64,000 nucleotides of DNA from positions 124,001 to 188,000 of the forward strand of contig NZ_FNZF01000003.1 in assembly GCF_900109165.1 (NCBI RefSeq), given 5' to 3'. This document shows positions 7,651 through 16,748 of the stretch, piece by piece; position 1 is the first letter of the stretch, and each line of letters starts with the position of its first letter. A model generated the notes under the pieces. The model had not been told where the DNA came from and searched no databases. It saw only the letters and a list, made by a program, of their open reading frames with translations. The DNA is from Bhargavaea ginsengi. GTDB lineage: Bacteria; Bacillota; Bacilli; Bacillales_A; Planococcaceae. The translations under genes were made by a program, and so were the position numbers.

Positions 7651-8370
7651 CTATTCCTGTATGTCGGAAATATCGTATTTGAAGGTATCGCTCCGGTACA
7701 GGATCCGCGTGTATTCCAGCATATCGCCGGAACGCCCGTCCAGGCAGCTGCTCTCAAGGGCGAGGAGAGGGACGAGGCGGCTGCAGCGGAGCAGTTCCTG
7801 TTCGCGGGATGAGGGGAAGACGACGCTCAGGAGGGTCTTACCGCTCTTGAAATCCCCGTAGCCGTGCTCCCGGTAGTATTCGAACATCGACCGGATGTCC
7901 GGCCCGTCCGCACCGATTTCGGGAAACCTGGACTGCAGCACATGGGAATAGTGGATCGCAATCGGCTCCCCGTCCACCACACGCAGCCTTCCGATCCGCC
8001 AGACCGGGTCACCCGGATCGGCGGCAAGAATCCGTGCCGCTTCTCCGTTGTCGCTTGGTTCACATGAGACGACAGAGGTTTCCAGCGAACGGCCGAGTTC
8101 CCCCATCTTCTCTGTGAAGCTCGTCTTGCCGCTAAGCGGAATCCGGATCCGTGCCGGGCCCGGCTTGAGAAAACGCCCCTTCCCCTGCACGGATTCAATC
8201 AGGCCCCGCTCCTCCAGATGGTTGAGCGCATTCCGGACGGTATAGCGGGGAACCCGGTACTGGTCGGCCAATGTGTTTTCGGACGGGAGCTTCCCGCCAG
8301 GCCGGATTGTTCCGCTTTCCAGCAGTTCAAACAGTTCATCGATGATCAGTGCCTCTTTCTCTATTTCCAT
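7651..8370 (-). CDS. GntR-family regulator with UTRA ligand domain (HutC subfamily)
   Basis: A 239-residue repressor. The winged HTH (residues about 1-70) includes GGKLPSENTLADQYRVPRYT and LEERGLIESVQGKGRF; a UTRA ligand-binding domain follows, with PVWRIGRLRVVDGEPIAIHY in the middle. It lies 28 bp before the DHFR-like gene and is probably co-transcribed with it. HutC-type regulators include PhnF, and the phn operon starts about 0.9 kb away, but no matching operator was found there, so the phosphonate link is only a possibility. A sugar or amino-sugar ligand is equally likely. Confidence 0.85.
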   Translation of the reverse strand: MEIEKEALIIDELFELLESGTIRPGGKLPSENTLADQYRVPRYTVRNALNHLEERGLIESVQGKGRFLKPGPARIRIPLSGKTSFTEKMGELGRSLETSVVSCEPSDNGEAARILAADPGDPVWRIGRLRVVDGEPIAIHYSHVLQSRFPEIGADGPDIRSMFEYYREHGYGDFKSGKTLLSVVFPSSREQELLRCSRLVPLLALESSCLDGRSGDMLEYTRILYRSDTFKYDISDIQE

Positions 8371-8471
8371 CCTTCTCGCTCCCCGTGCATCCTGTTTACT
8401 TTCATCATACCTGAACGGCCAGTTTTTCTGAAAGCAATGGACAGAGAGAGATCAGTTCTGCTTGACTGCAC

Positions 8472-8502
8472 AAAAAAACCTTCCCTGCTTGCACGGGAAG
8501 GG
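8472..8502 (-). terminator. Terminator after the SDR gene
   Basis: CTTCCC and GGGAAGG arms around an eight-base loop are followed on the minus strand by a run of seven T. It closes the SDR-MarR-SDR unit. Confidence 0.75.
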
Positions 8503-8514
8503 AAGAACCGGCGC

Positions 8515-9321
8515 TTATTGGCCGGACTGATCCATAAATGCCTGGAAATCTGCGATCGAAGGATTGGCCATGTAATGCCCGCCCTCCACCTGAATGGTCT
8601 GGCCTGTGATGAATTTGGATTCGTCGGAGGCAAGAAACAGGACTGTGTAGCCGATGTCGTCCGCTTCGCCGTGGTAAGGCAGGGCGTTAAACTTGCCGAA
8701 GATATCGAGAACCTGCTGTGGCATGTTATTCCTTGCGGCAGGGGTCAGAATCAATCCGGGAGCAACCGCATTGCAGCGGATTTTGTCCTTACCGTACTGG
8801 GCTGCGATATAGCGTGTCAAATTCACGACTCCCGCCTTGGATGCTCCATATGCGGAGCGCGTGGCGTCACCCGCGAATGCCGCCATTGAAGCCGTATTGA
8901 TGATTGAGCCGCCGCCCGCCTCAACCATGTGCGGAATGGCGAACCGGGTGCCGAGCAGGACGCTCTTCAGATTCACATCCATGAGACGGTCCCATTCATC
9001 CAAGTCCATATTGACCACATCCAGGTCCTTCTGGAGATTCGTGACGCCGACATTGTTGAATAGGACATCAAGCTTCCCGAATTCCTTTACTGTAAACTCG
9101 ACCGCTTCCCGGATCGAAGCTTCATCGCCCGCGTCGAGGAAGATTCCTTTAGCGGCCCCTCCGGATTCGGTGATTTTCCTTGCTTCGGCCTTTGCGCCTT
9201 CCTCGTTAAAGTCACTGATGACCACCTTTGCGCCTTCGTGGGCCATCAGCACGGCCGACGACAGGCCGATGCCGGACGCGCCGCCTGTCACCAGTGCCAC
9301 TTTTCCTTCCATACGCCCCAT
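8515..9321 (-). CDS. Short-chain dehydrogenase/reductase
   Basis: A classical 268-residue SDR. The NAD(P)-binding motif is TGGASGIG (residues 13-20), with NNVG near 90, a catalytic serine in NTASMAAF near 140, Tyr and Lys in YGASK near 154, and GQTIQVEGGHY near the C-terminus. Asp37 after beta-2 (ISDFN) favours NAD. The start lies directly after the MarR stop, with an AAGGAG site 9 bp upstream. With the second SDR and the regulator it forms a likely small catabolic operon; the substrate cannot be read from sequence. Confidence 0.88.
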   Translation of the reverse strand: MGRMEGKVALVTGGASGIGLSSAVLMAHEGAKVVISDFNEEGAKAEARKITESGGAAKGIFLDAGDEASIREAVEFTVKEFGKLDVLFNNVGVTNLQKDLDVVNMDLDEWDRLMDVNLKSVLLGTRFAIPHMVEAGGGSIINTASMAAFAGDATRSAYGASKAGVVNLTRYIAAQYGKDKIRCNAVAPGLILTPAARNNMPQQVLDIFGKFNALPYHGEADDIGYTVLFLASDESKFITGQTIQVEGGHYMANPSIADFQAFMDQSGQ

Positions 9322-9774
9322 TTAAGTCCGCTCCTTCTTTAATTCCGCCCCCGGTTCCAGGGCAGCCAGCAGTTTCTTGTTAATGGCGAGATACTGATCC
9401 ACTTCTTTTTCCGAAAGCACGCTGAACATATTCAATCGCAACCGGGTCCCGGTTTCGTGTGCCTCGCGGAGAACGTCTTCTCCCTTTTCCGTAATCGAGA
9501 GCAGCACCATCCGGCGGTCCTGCTCATCGGCGAGCCTTTCCGCCATCTCTTCCTTCACAAGCTTCCCCGCAATGTTGGTGATGGCAGCCGCCGTATAACC
9601 GAGCTTGGCTGCTAGGACCGACTGCTTTTGGGGTCCGTTTGTCTTCAGTTCCCACAAAACCAGCACCGGAGAAATGCCGATGTTGTAACGGAACGCCTTC
9701 GTCCATCGGATGACCATCTCATTCGTTACCGCCTCGGTCGAATGAATCAGTTTAAACAAATCCGTTTCCTTCAC
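9322..9774 (-). CDS. MarR-family transcriptional regulator
   Basis: A winged-helix regulator of 150 residues. The recognition region includes GPQKQSVLAAKLGYTAAAIT and the wing has LADEQDRRMVLLSITEKGED, both typical of MarR. It sits between the two SDR genes and is transcribed with them. The perfect palindrome at 10624-10651, upstream of the first SDR, is the obvious candidate binding site, implying autorepression of the operon; that link is inference. Confidence 0.88.
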   Translation of the reverse strand: MKETDLFKLIHSTEAVTNEMVIRWTKAFRYNIGISPVLVLWELKTNGPQKQSVLAAKLGYTAAAITNIAGKLVKEEMAERLADEQDRRMVLLSITEKGEDVLREAHETGTRLRLNMFSVLSEKEVDQYLAINKKLLAALEPGAELKKERT

Positions 9775-9829
9775 CTATATCACACTCCCGGAAATCGAGC
9801 CAAATCATGCAGGACTCGTGCTGACGTAG

Positions 9830-10588
9830 TCAGCGAAGCATGATCGAGCCGCCGTCGACCATGATTGTCTGGCCTGTGATGTAAGAGGCATCTTCGCTCG
9901 CGAGAAACACAGCCACGCGGCCAATGTCTGCTTCCAGCTCGCCAAGCCGGCGCATCGGAATCTTCTGCAGCATGGCTGCGAACATTTCCGGCTCATTCTC
10001 TTTCCATTGCTGGATGCCCGGCGAGTTCGCGATTGGCGAGATCAGGTTGACGTTGATGCCGTCCGGCCCCCACTCGTTCGCCGCATTGCGGGAAATGGCG
10101 CGGATGGCTTCCTTCGCCGCCGCGTAGGCCGCCTGGTTTGCCTGGCCGGTAAGTCCCGCTCCGGAAGAAAAGTTGATGACGGCCCCTTTCGTCTCTTTCA
10201 GATGAGGATAAGCCGCCTGCATCAGATAGAAGGTCGGATAAAACCCTGTTCCAAAGCTTAGATCCAAGTCTTCCTGTGTCGTCTCAACAAACGGTTTCTG
10301 CCGGGAAGCGTGTGCGTTGTTGACAAGAATGTTGAGCTTGCCGAACCTTGCAACCGCTTCCTCAACGAGTTTGTAGAGGTTCTGGTGGTCCATCAGATCA
10401 CCCTTGATAAAGAACGACTCCGGAGAATAGGCCTGCAGCTCTTTTTCAGCTTTAGCCCCCAGCTCCTCGTTGATGTCCACGATGGCGACCTTCGCACCTT
10501 CTTTTACAAAGGCGAGCGCCATCCCTTTGCCGATTCCTCCACCGGCACCTGTAATGAGTGCTGTCTTACCTTGCAGTCTTCCAGTCAT
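9830..10588 (-). CDS. Short-chain dehydrogenase/reductase
   Basis: A 252-residue classical SDR: TGAGGGIGKG near residue 12, Asp in AIVDIN after beta-2 (NAD-type), NNAHAS near 90, FSSGAGLTG with the catalytic serine and YAAAKEA with Tyr and Lys, then GQTIMVDGGSIML at the end. The ATG at 10588 is preferred because AAGGAGG lies 8 bp upstream; the longer frame from 10612 overlaps that site. First gene of the unit controlled by the palindrome at 10624-10651. Substrate unknown. Confidence 0.88.
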   Translation of the reverse strand: MTGRLQGKTALITGAGGGIGKGMALAFVKEGAKVAIVDINEELGAKAEKELQAYSPESFFIKGDLMDHQNLYKLVEEAVARFGKLNILVNNAHASRQKPFVETTQEDLDLSFGTGFYPTFYLMQAAYPHLKETKGAVINFSSGAGLTGQANQAAYAAAKEAIRAISRNAANEWGPDGINVNLISPIANSPGIQQWKENEPEMFAAMLQKIPMRRLGELEADIGRVAVFLASEDASYITGQTIMVDGGSIMLR

Positions 10589-10623
10589 CTCAAATCCCTC
10601 CTTATGGTGCATTTAGTTTATCA

Positions 10624-10651
10624 CTAAATAGTTTAACGTTAAACTATTTAG
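10624..10651. promoter_or_regulatory. Perfect 28-bp palindrome, probable MarR operator
   Basis: The sequence centred on AACGTT reads the same on both strands for 28 bp, with arms CTAAATAGTTTAAC. It lies 36 bp upstream of the first SDR start, where RNA polymerase would bind. MarR proteins bind palindromes of roughly this size, and a MarR gene is the second cistron. Confidence 0.75.
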
Positions 10652-10703
10652 GTTCCAGAACAGAAAAAGACGTTCTGGAGCCGGCTTGGCTTCGAAACGT
10701 TCC

Positions 10704-11483
10704 TCACTCGTCATCGTCAAGAAACTCCTTCACGACGGAATAAAACAGCCGGGGCTCCTCGATGTTCGGCAGATGGCCGGATTCGCGGAATTCCATGAAC
10801 ACGGAATCCGGTATGAGCGCCGCCGTCTCACGGCCGGCCTCAGGCGGATTGAGCCCGTCGTGGCTGCCGGCAATCACGAGCGTCTTTGCCCGGACCTTGC
10901 CGAGTTCCGGCCTGAAGTCAAACCCATTCAGCGCCTCGTTCGCCGCTTTTTGCTGCTTTTTCGTAAGCCGAACGTTCAAATCCTCATTCTGCATGATATC
11001 TGCCACTTCCAGCAGATTGCGGAACATGTACTTGGTCGCGGCATTCATCTTTTCCTGGAAGTCCATTCCTTCCAGTTCTTCCGCATGGCGCTCGAAAAGC
11101 GCCTGTGAGGAAGACGTGGTCCCGTGAGATTTTGTCGACACCAGGATCAGCCGCTCCACCCGCTCCGGTGCCCGGATTGCAACCCCCTGCGCAATATAGC
11201 TGCCCATCGACACCCCGAGCAGATCAGTCTTATCAAGCCCGAGATGGTCCATGAGCGCGAGCACATCGCCGATATGGTCATCGATCGTGTAGGTCTCCGG
11301 CTTGTCCGACTTGCCGTGGCCGCGCGCATCCATGGCGATCACACGGAAGTGCCGTCGGAGCCGGGCCATGTCCACGCTGAAGTGGAGATGGTTCATCGTG
11401 AGACCGTGCAGCAAAATCAGCGGTTCCCCGCTTCCCTGCTCCTCATAATAAAGAGAAATGTCCCCGTTCTTGAATGTGGGCAT
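10704..11483 (-). CDS. Alpha/beta hydrolase
   Basis: A 259-residue alpha/beta-hydrolase with the oxyanion region ILLHGLTMN, the nucleophile elbow GVSMGS, the acid in AGSHDGLNPP and the catalytic histidine in ESGHLPN. A DARGHGKSDKP motif precedes the elbow, as in esterases and 3-oxoadipate enol-lactonase-like enzymes. It follows the thioesterase gene by 26 bp in the same direction, so the two are probably co-transcribed. The natural substrate is not identifiable. Confidence 0.88.
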   Translation of the reverse strand: MPTFKNGDISLYYEEQGSGEPLILLHGLTMNHLHFSVDMARLRRHFRVIAMDARGHGKSDKPETYTIDDHIGDVLALMDHLGLDKTDLLGVSMGSYIAQGVAIRAPERVERLILVSTKSHGTTSSSQALFERHAEELEGMDFQEKMNAATKYMFRNLLEVADIMQNEDLNVRLTKKQQKAANEALNGFDFRPELGKVRAKTLVIAGSHDGLNPPEAGRETAALIPDSVFMEFRESGHLPNIEEPRLFYSVVKEFLDDDE

Positions 11484-11509
11484 GCCATCACCTCACAACT
11501 TCTTTTCCC

Positions 11510-11881
11510 TCATATCCTGCAGAAAATTCCCTTGGCCGAGGCGACGGGGCGCTCCTGTTCGTCATAGACCGTACAGATCGCATGGACGAGCGTACGGCCA
11601 TCCTTTTCAAGACGTGCGACCGCCCGGAGCGACTGCCCCCTTGCCGCCCTCAGGAACGACACATTCAGATCGACCGTCACCATCTGCTGGACGCCGTTTT
11701 CATCGGCCGGCACCAAATTCGACATCGCCACATCGGCAAGCGACGAAATGATGCCCCCATGAATAACGCCGGCACTGTTCACGTACAGGTCCTTCACTTC
11801 TAGTCCGACCTCCACTTCTGCTTCAGAAAGCCGGTTGTATGTATAGTCAAGAAATTCATCGAACGGCTGTCGGATCCACAT
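11510..11881 (-). CDS. PaaI-type hotdog thioesterase
   Basis: A 123-residue hotdog-fold acyl-CoA thioesterase. The motif VIHGGIISSLADVAMS, with the HGG loop and acidic residue, marks the PaaI/YbgC group; LNVSFLRAARGQ and SAKGIFCRI complete the fold. The ATG at 11881 follows AAGGGGGAGG closely, whereas the upstream ATG at 11911 has no site. Paired with the downstream hydrolase. Confidence 0.8.
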   Translation of the reverse strand: MWIRQPFDEFLDYTYNRLSEAEVEVGLEVKDLYVNSAGVIHGGIISSLADVAMSNLVPADENGVQQMVTVDLNVSFLRAARGQSLRAVARLEKDGRTLVHAICTVYDEQERPVASAKGIFCRI

Positions 11882-11927
11882 GATGCCTCCCCCTTCCCTT
11901 AGCTTTTTCATCTGTTTGTGCAGGTCT

Positions 11928-12059
11928 TCAACAACAGTTGGAATTTAATAATGCAGCAACTAACTCCGTTAGATTCTTCAAGTAACCAACGACGAAGAAG
12001 CTATTAACGGCCAGGATGATTAATGAAACCGCAATGAGGACTTTCAACATTTTCTCCAT
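11928..12059 (-). CDS. Small 43-residue membrane peptide ending in Cys-Cys (hypothetical)
   Basis: An open frame begins at the ATG at 12059 with AAAGGACG about 7 bp upstream and encodes MEKMLKVLIAVSLIILAVNS, then a short hydrophilic turn and a second amphipathic stretch, ending LLNSNCC. One membrane helix (residues 6-26) is clear. It lies 39 bp after the VanZ-like gene in the same direction and could share its transcript. Nothing about its function is known to me; a small membrane regulator or an accessory to the neighbouring ABC/VanZ genes would fit. An alternative start is the ATG three codons later. Confidence 0.55.
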   Translation of the reverse strand: MEKMLKVLIAVSLIILAVNSFFVVGYLKNLTELVAALLNSNCC

Positions 12060-12098
12060 TGGAACCGTCCTTTCCAAACCAAGGTAAGTGATGGCTTT

Positions 12099-13475
12099 CT
12101 AGATTCCCGGAACCAGGATGGTCATCTCCGTACCATCCACTATACTTTCGAAGGCATATACGGGTTGGTAGTAGCCTTTCGAGTCTAACGCATAGCTTAT
12201 CCTCATCTCATCGATTTGCAGGTTGCCGATTTTTCGTTTTTCCGAGAAGTTCCGGAACTTCCCTTTCAAAAGCTCCTGATAGGCCTCCTGTTCGCTTTTG
12301 ATCCGGACATCTTTTTGTTTCTCATAGGTAACCAGGCGGTTATCGAATTCCTTCACCGTCCCGTCATTATAGTAGGTGACGGACAACTTACCGTCCGTAA
12401 ACCGGTTCCCGCTTACCTCTTGATTTACCGTCCACTCATACTTCCCCGTATCGATCCTTCGGAAGCTGGCCTCAGGGGGAATTTCCAGCCCGTACTTTTT
12501 CAGGCTTGCTTTTACCTTCCCCTCGTCTGCGTCTGCCGGTTCACGGCCATCATCCAACAGAGAAAAATCTGTCAGGCTATGGCTTCCATCCAGAAACCGA
12601 AATGACAGTTGGTAGGCGGAATCTCCATGTACCCGATACAGCCCTTCATCGGGATACGAAATATCCTCAATTTCCGCCGGATCAATCTTCATCCTTCCGA
12701 AAAACTCTCTGGCAAACTCGTCTGCCCTTTCTTTCGTATAACTGGGTGCCCGATAGACGGGGACAGTTTTTCGGCTGCCATCCAACGTTACGTTGGTCGT
12801 TACTTCGACCTGTTTCATGTCTGCCCGGTTCGCCGGGACGATGGAGAGATTCCCGTACTCCTTGGAATGATAATAGGCAAATATGCTTCCAAACAAAATG
12901 ACTGTGACCAATAAGGGCGTCAGATAGATGAGGGAGCTTTTTACTCCCTTCTTCTCCTTCAGGGAAAGGAAACCCATTGTGAGACCGTATCCGATGACCG
13001 CGCCCAACAGATTATTGAACAGGTCGTCCACCTCAAACGTCCCGTAACCCGTGATCAGTTGGAGACTTTCAATGGACAGTGTGAACAGCATGGCTGCCCC
13101 GATCATCCAAAGCGCCTGTTTAAAGCGCGGGTTCAGCAGCGGAACGAGCATGCCGAACGGGACAAACATCAGGATATTCAAATAGATGAACTGCCAGTGC
13201 CGGGTACTGTAAAGATACCAAGCTTCCCGGTATGAGGAGAAAAGGGACAAGTCCACGTTGCTCGTGTAGCCCGGCCCCCTGTTCAGAAAGGTGACGCCGA
13301 TGACCATGATCAAATAGCCTATGAACAAGGCCAACAAAACCAACCGCTTTTTGGTATCTCCTTTTCCTATAGAACTTCTGTTCAACAGGAAAAACAGGAC
13401 ACCTAATGCAATGACCACTACTACAGCCAGATAAAAATTTTCTTTCACAATCCCAATCAGTTCTGCCAGTCTCAC
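12099..13475 (-). CDS. VanZ-like membrane protein with a C-terminal soluble domain
   Basis: A 458-residue protein starting at GTG. Residues about 1-210 contain six hydrophobic helices with VanZ-like motifs (NILMFVPFGMLVPLL and FEVDDLFNNLLGAVIGYG). The remaining 250 residues are soluble and predicted outside the cell; they hold two similar segments around YTKERADEFAREFF and SEQEAYQELLKGKF, reminiscent of YycI/PepSY-like folds. VanZ relatives are linked to teicoplanin and lipid-targeting antibiotic tolerance, but function is not established. Downstream of a MacB-like transporter in the same direction. Confidence 0.75.
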   Translation of the reverse strand: MRLAELIGIVKENFYLAVVVVIALGVLFFLLNRSSIGKGDTKKRLVLLALFIGYLIMVIGVTFLNRGPGYTSNVDLSLFSSYREAWYLYSTRHWQFIYLNILMFVPFGMLVPLLNPRFKQALWMIGAAMLFTLSIESLQLITGYGTFEVDDLFNNLLGAVIGYGLTMGFLSLKEKKGVKSSLIYLTPLLVTVILFGSIFAYYHSKEYGNLSIVPANRADMKQVEVTTNVTLDGSRKTVPVYRAPSYTKERADEFAREFFGRMKIDPAEIEDISYPDEGLYRVHGDSAYQLSFRFLDGSHSLTDFSLLDDGREPADADEGKVKASLKKYGLEIPPEASFRRIDTGKYEWTVNQEVSGNRFTDGKLSVTYYNDGTVKEFDNRLVTYEKQKDVRIKSEQEAYQELLKGKFRNFSEKRKIGNLQIDEMRISYALDSKGYYQPVYAFESIVDGTEMTILVPGI

Positions 13476-13509
13476 CTTTATCCACCCCGCGTTAAAAATT
13501 TCATCTTAC

Positions 13510-15931
13510 TTATTCATCTCTTCTCAGCAAATCGTGTATCGAGTGTTTGTTAATCTGGTTTCTGACTAAACAAATGCCTGTCAGAAGCAATAGACTGATC
13601 ATTGCAATCGAAAGCAAGTGATACAGCAAGTAGAGGGATATTGGATATACATGGCCAATCCAGAACGCCATGGACAAAAAGATCAGCGTGCTGATGATGG
13701 ACCCGCAGACCAGGTAAAGGAGCAACTCCAACCCCAGATATTGTATTACCCGCTTTTTACTCATCCCTAAGGACATATAAGTTCCCCAACGGAGCTTTTG
13801 GTTGTTGTATTTACCGAATATCATCGTGATCGTACTGATAACAGCCAACAAAATGGCTGTGCTATAGGAGAGTTTGCCCAGGAAACCGAAGAAGAACGAA
13901 ATCTTTGTGTCTTCGATTTCAAAATCGGAAATCTTTTGATATAGACTCCCCGGTGTCGTGGAAACGATTTCGCTCAGAATGGATTCCAGCTCATCAGTTT
14001 GCTTTTCGGACAAATAATCCTTGATAGAAATGGAGAGATTATAATACCCTCGGAATATTCCATTTTTAATAGCAGTTTCCTCGTCTAAAATAACCGTGAA
14101 AGCCAAATCTTCTATTCCTACTTCCGAAGCATACATGACATCATAGATGGGGTACGTCCATTCCTGTGTTTTAAGGCCTGATCCGCTTTTGTATTTCCTC
14201 ACAAATTGCATCTCATGTCCTTTTAAGTTTTCGCCATGAATGCCTGAGGGTAACAATAGAAGCACTTTTCCCTGAAATTCTTCGAACGATCTCTCTCCGT
14301 ATAATTCTTCAAATCCTTTTGCATCTACCACTTGGTAATTGGCATGGGGGATGATTCGTTTATCCTTATATGCCCCCTCCTCAGGGTCTAGGGAAGATAT
14401 CCAACTTCCAAGCGATTGCGGGATAAACTCCTCCTCAATTAAAGGGTGGACATCGACCATGAAGGGAGTTTTCTCTACATTGGAGACAAAAGGTAAGCTT
14501 TCGATCCGATTGACGTCATTTGCTGAAATTGTGAGCCCTTCCTCTTTTAAAACTTCCAGATGGCCAATTGTTTTGGACTGAAACGACTGTTGCGCTGTGA
14601 TGTAGTAGTCGACATCACTGCCCCAAATCCCAGCAGTCTCTTTTTGAATGAAGATTGACAGGGTGATGACCAGCATGCAAAGAGACAATGACAGAACGGT
14701 AAGGATGGACCACTTTTTATATGTAATGACTTGCATATACAACTGTTTAAGAATAAATTTCTCAGTTCTCAGCTTTGAAATATCCAGCAGTTGAGTGTTG
14801 CCGCGCAGCGAATAGGCAACAGAAGATGCATGGTCCTTTCTGACACCTTGAATGGTCTTCAAAACTACACACAGAGAAATGATTAAAATCATGACAAGAT
14901 TCAGCCCGATGATATAGGCCCCATTTAAATCGTTCGGTTTTCCATTGTCATATGTGTTCTCCACAATCAGATGGGTAAGCGGGATGGACATCGGAACTGC
15001 AAACAATATGCCGACAGACAGCATAATCAAGTATTGGTAGCTGATGATGGAAAATAGATGTAGGCTATTTGCGCCAACCGCTTTAAATATGCCGATCTTT
15101 TTCACTGTATTTGCAAAGTAAAAGGAGAGCAGGGTTAAAATACTGATAATGGACAGGCAGATGACCACAATTTGAAACGCGAAGGCCACGGTTGAGACAG
15201 TCCCATAATCGATAAGCCCCGTATGTAAAAGTCGTGAATTAATAAAGCCCTCGCCGTAATCACTGATCAAACTGGAACTTTGATCAAGGGCAGTGTATTT
15301 ATTGGCCTTGATTTGAAACATATAGTTATGCTTCTGATAGGGGGGGGGGGTCTGGCTTCAAGGTTATGATGTTCGGGAAATCATCCTTGCCTTTCTCCAC
15401 ACCTGCCGGCACCGACCAGTTTGCTGAATAATCCTCAATAACTCCGGCTAATGTCACTTGCTCATGGCCGCTTTCAAATTCAAGAAGTTTGCTTTCTCCG
15501 ATTTTCCACACTTGACCGTCCTGTTTATCCAGCAAATTCTTATAGGAACGTTCAATCGCGATTTCATTTGCTTTGCTTGGAAATGTTCCTTCGGATAACC
15601 GGATGTGACTTAGCCCAAGAGCCTCTTCATCAAACCATCCAACGGATACCACTTTGCCGTTTTTCAATATCAGCCGATCAGATAATGCAAACTCACCGAC
15701 GCGGTCAGCATTCTTGCGGACATCTTCTTTCGAAGCTTCCGCGCCCAGTATAACGCCGGTGTGTTCCCCGTAATTTTGATAGGCTGCTCTTTTCAGGTTT
15801 GACTTGATCGTTTCAGAAGCCATCAGGATGGAGAATGTGGCTGCTAGCATTAGCGCAAACGAACAAACGATGACGATTAACCATTTTCTTCTGGAGAGCA
15901 TTAGCTTCATCGCTAGTTTAAACACGTTCAA
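13510..15931 (-). pseudogene. FtsX/MacB-type ABC permease split by an 11-base C run
   Basis: Two frames make one permease. The first (15931-15326, 201 aa) has an N-terminal membrane helix and the start of an extracytoplasmic domain; it stops shortly after a tract of eleven C on the coding strand (15350-15340). The second (15321-13510, 603 aa) continues in another frame with four helices, a second large external domain and three C-terminal helices, the usual duplicated FtsX layout. With ten C the frames join into about 806 codons with no stop. The ATPase gene lies just upstream and overlaps by 4 bp. Either a phase-variable switch, a true pseudogene, or a homopolymer sequencing error. Confidence 0.8.
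15340..15350. repeat. Eleven-base G/C homopolymer inside the permease gene
   Basis: Eleven G on the plus strand lie exactly where the permease frame breaks. Tracts of this length slip during replication, and ten bases restore the frame. Confidence 0.85.
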
Positions 15932-16602
15932 TCCACCTCTCTTAAACGACCATTCTCCATCTGATAGAGATGATGGGGATGAGAAAAGAGGTTTTGTTCA
16001 TGTGTCACTACAACCAAACTGATGTTCATGGACTCCACAAGAGTGGTTAAGAGTTCTACAACAGTTTTAGACGTGGCTTGATCCAAGTTACCAGTTGGTT
16101 CATCTGCAAATAAGATGTCAGGATTCGTGATGACGGCCCTCGCGATGGCAACCCGCTGCTGTTCACCGCCGGATAGAAAGTCAGGTCTTTTTTCCAACTG
16201 AGATGAAATGCCCAGCGCATCCGCAATCTCATCAACCCTGTGTTTCTTAACGCCTCGAGGATTGAATTGCAGAGGTAACTCAATATTCTCTTTCACCGTC
16301 AACTCAGGGATCAAATGAAACGATTGAAAGACATAACCAAAAGAGGTTCCCCGGATGTTTGATTGCTCGATATCGTTTAGTCGGTAAAGTGAAGAACCCT
16401 TAAAGCGAACTTCCCCTTTGTCTGGCTTTTCCATTCCACCCAACATACTCAGCAAGGTCGATTTCCCAGATCCGCTCTTCCCTTCAATCACATGGATGCT
16501 GCCATTTTGGATCTTCAAGCTCGTCGGATACACTACAGTTTTTCCGTTGAATGTTTTTGAAATCCTATCGGCAATCAGCTGGTTTTCCATCTTCTCCACC
16601 AT
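15928..16602 (-). CDS. ABC transporter ATPase (MacB/LolD type)
   Basis: ATP-binding partner of the split permease, 224 residues from the ATG at 16602. Walker [11 protein letters not shown]-loop [14 protein letters not shown], signature [14 protein letters not shown], Walker [13 protein letters not shown] and the switch THEQ are intact, and all place it with MacB/LolD/FtsE-type exporters of lipids, peptides or antibiotics. An ATG four codons later has a GTGGAG site too. Its last 4 bp overlap the permease start. The gene is AT-richer than its flanks by eye. Confidence 0.88.
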   Translation of the reverse strand: MVEKMENQLIADRISKTFNGKTVVYPTSLKIQNGSIHVIEGKSGSGKSTLLSMLGGMEKPDKGEVRFKGSSLYRLNDIEQSNIRGTSFGYVFQSFHLIPELTVKENIELPLQFNPRGVKKHRVDEIADALGISSQLEKRPDFLSGGEQQRVAIARAVITNPDILFADEPTGNLDQATSKTVVELLTTLVESMNISLVVVTHEQNLFSHPHHLYQMENGRLREVD

Positions 16603-16748
16603 ACGTAACCTCAATCAAGAAACTCTCTCTTTATGTATCATATTAACATTTTTTCATTCACAGGATTATGAGAAATTCTATTTCACCTGCTAAAACGACT
16701 AAGTAAAAAAAGCGCCACGGCAATCGCAACTACCGCAGCACTTCTCTC

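Noticed and set aside
7651-8370. GntR/UTRA gene as PhnF controlling the phn operon
   Set aside because: It is separated from phnG by the DHFR-like gene and a terminator, and no inverted repeat suited to it was seen at the phnG promoter; the Pho boxes explain control better.
10654-10677. Hairpin CCAGAAC...GTTCTGG as terminator of the hydrolase gene
   Set aside because: Only 7-bp arms with a ten-base loop and no T run on either strand.
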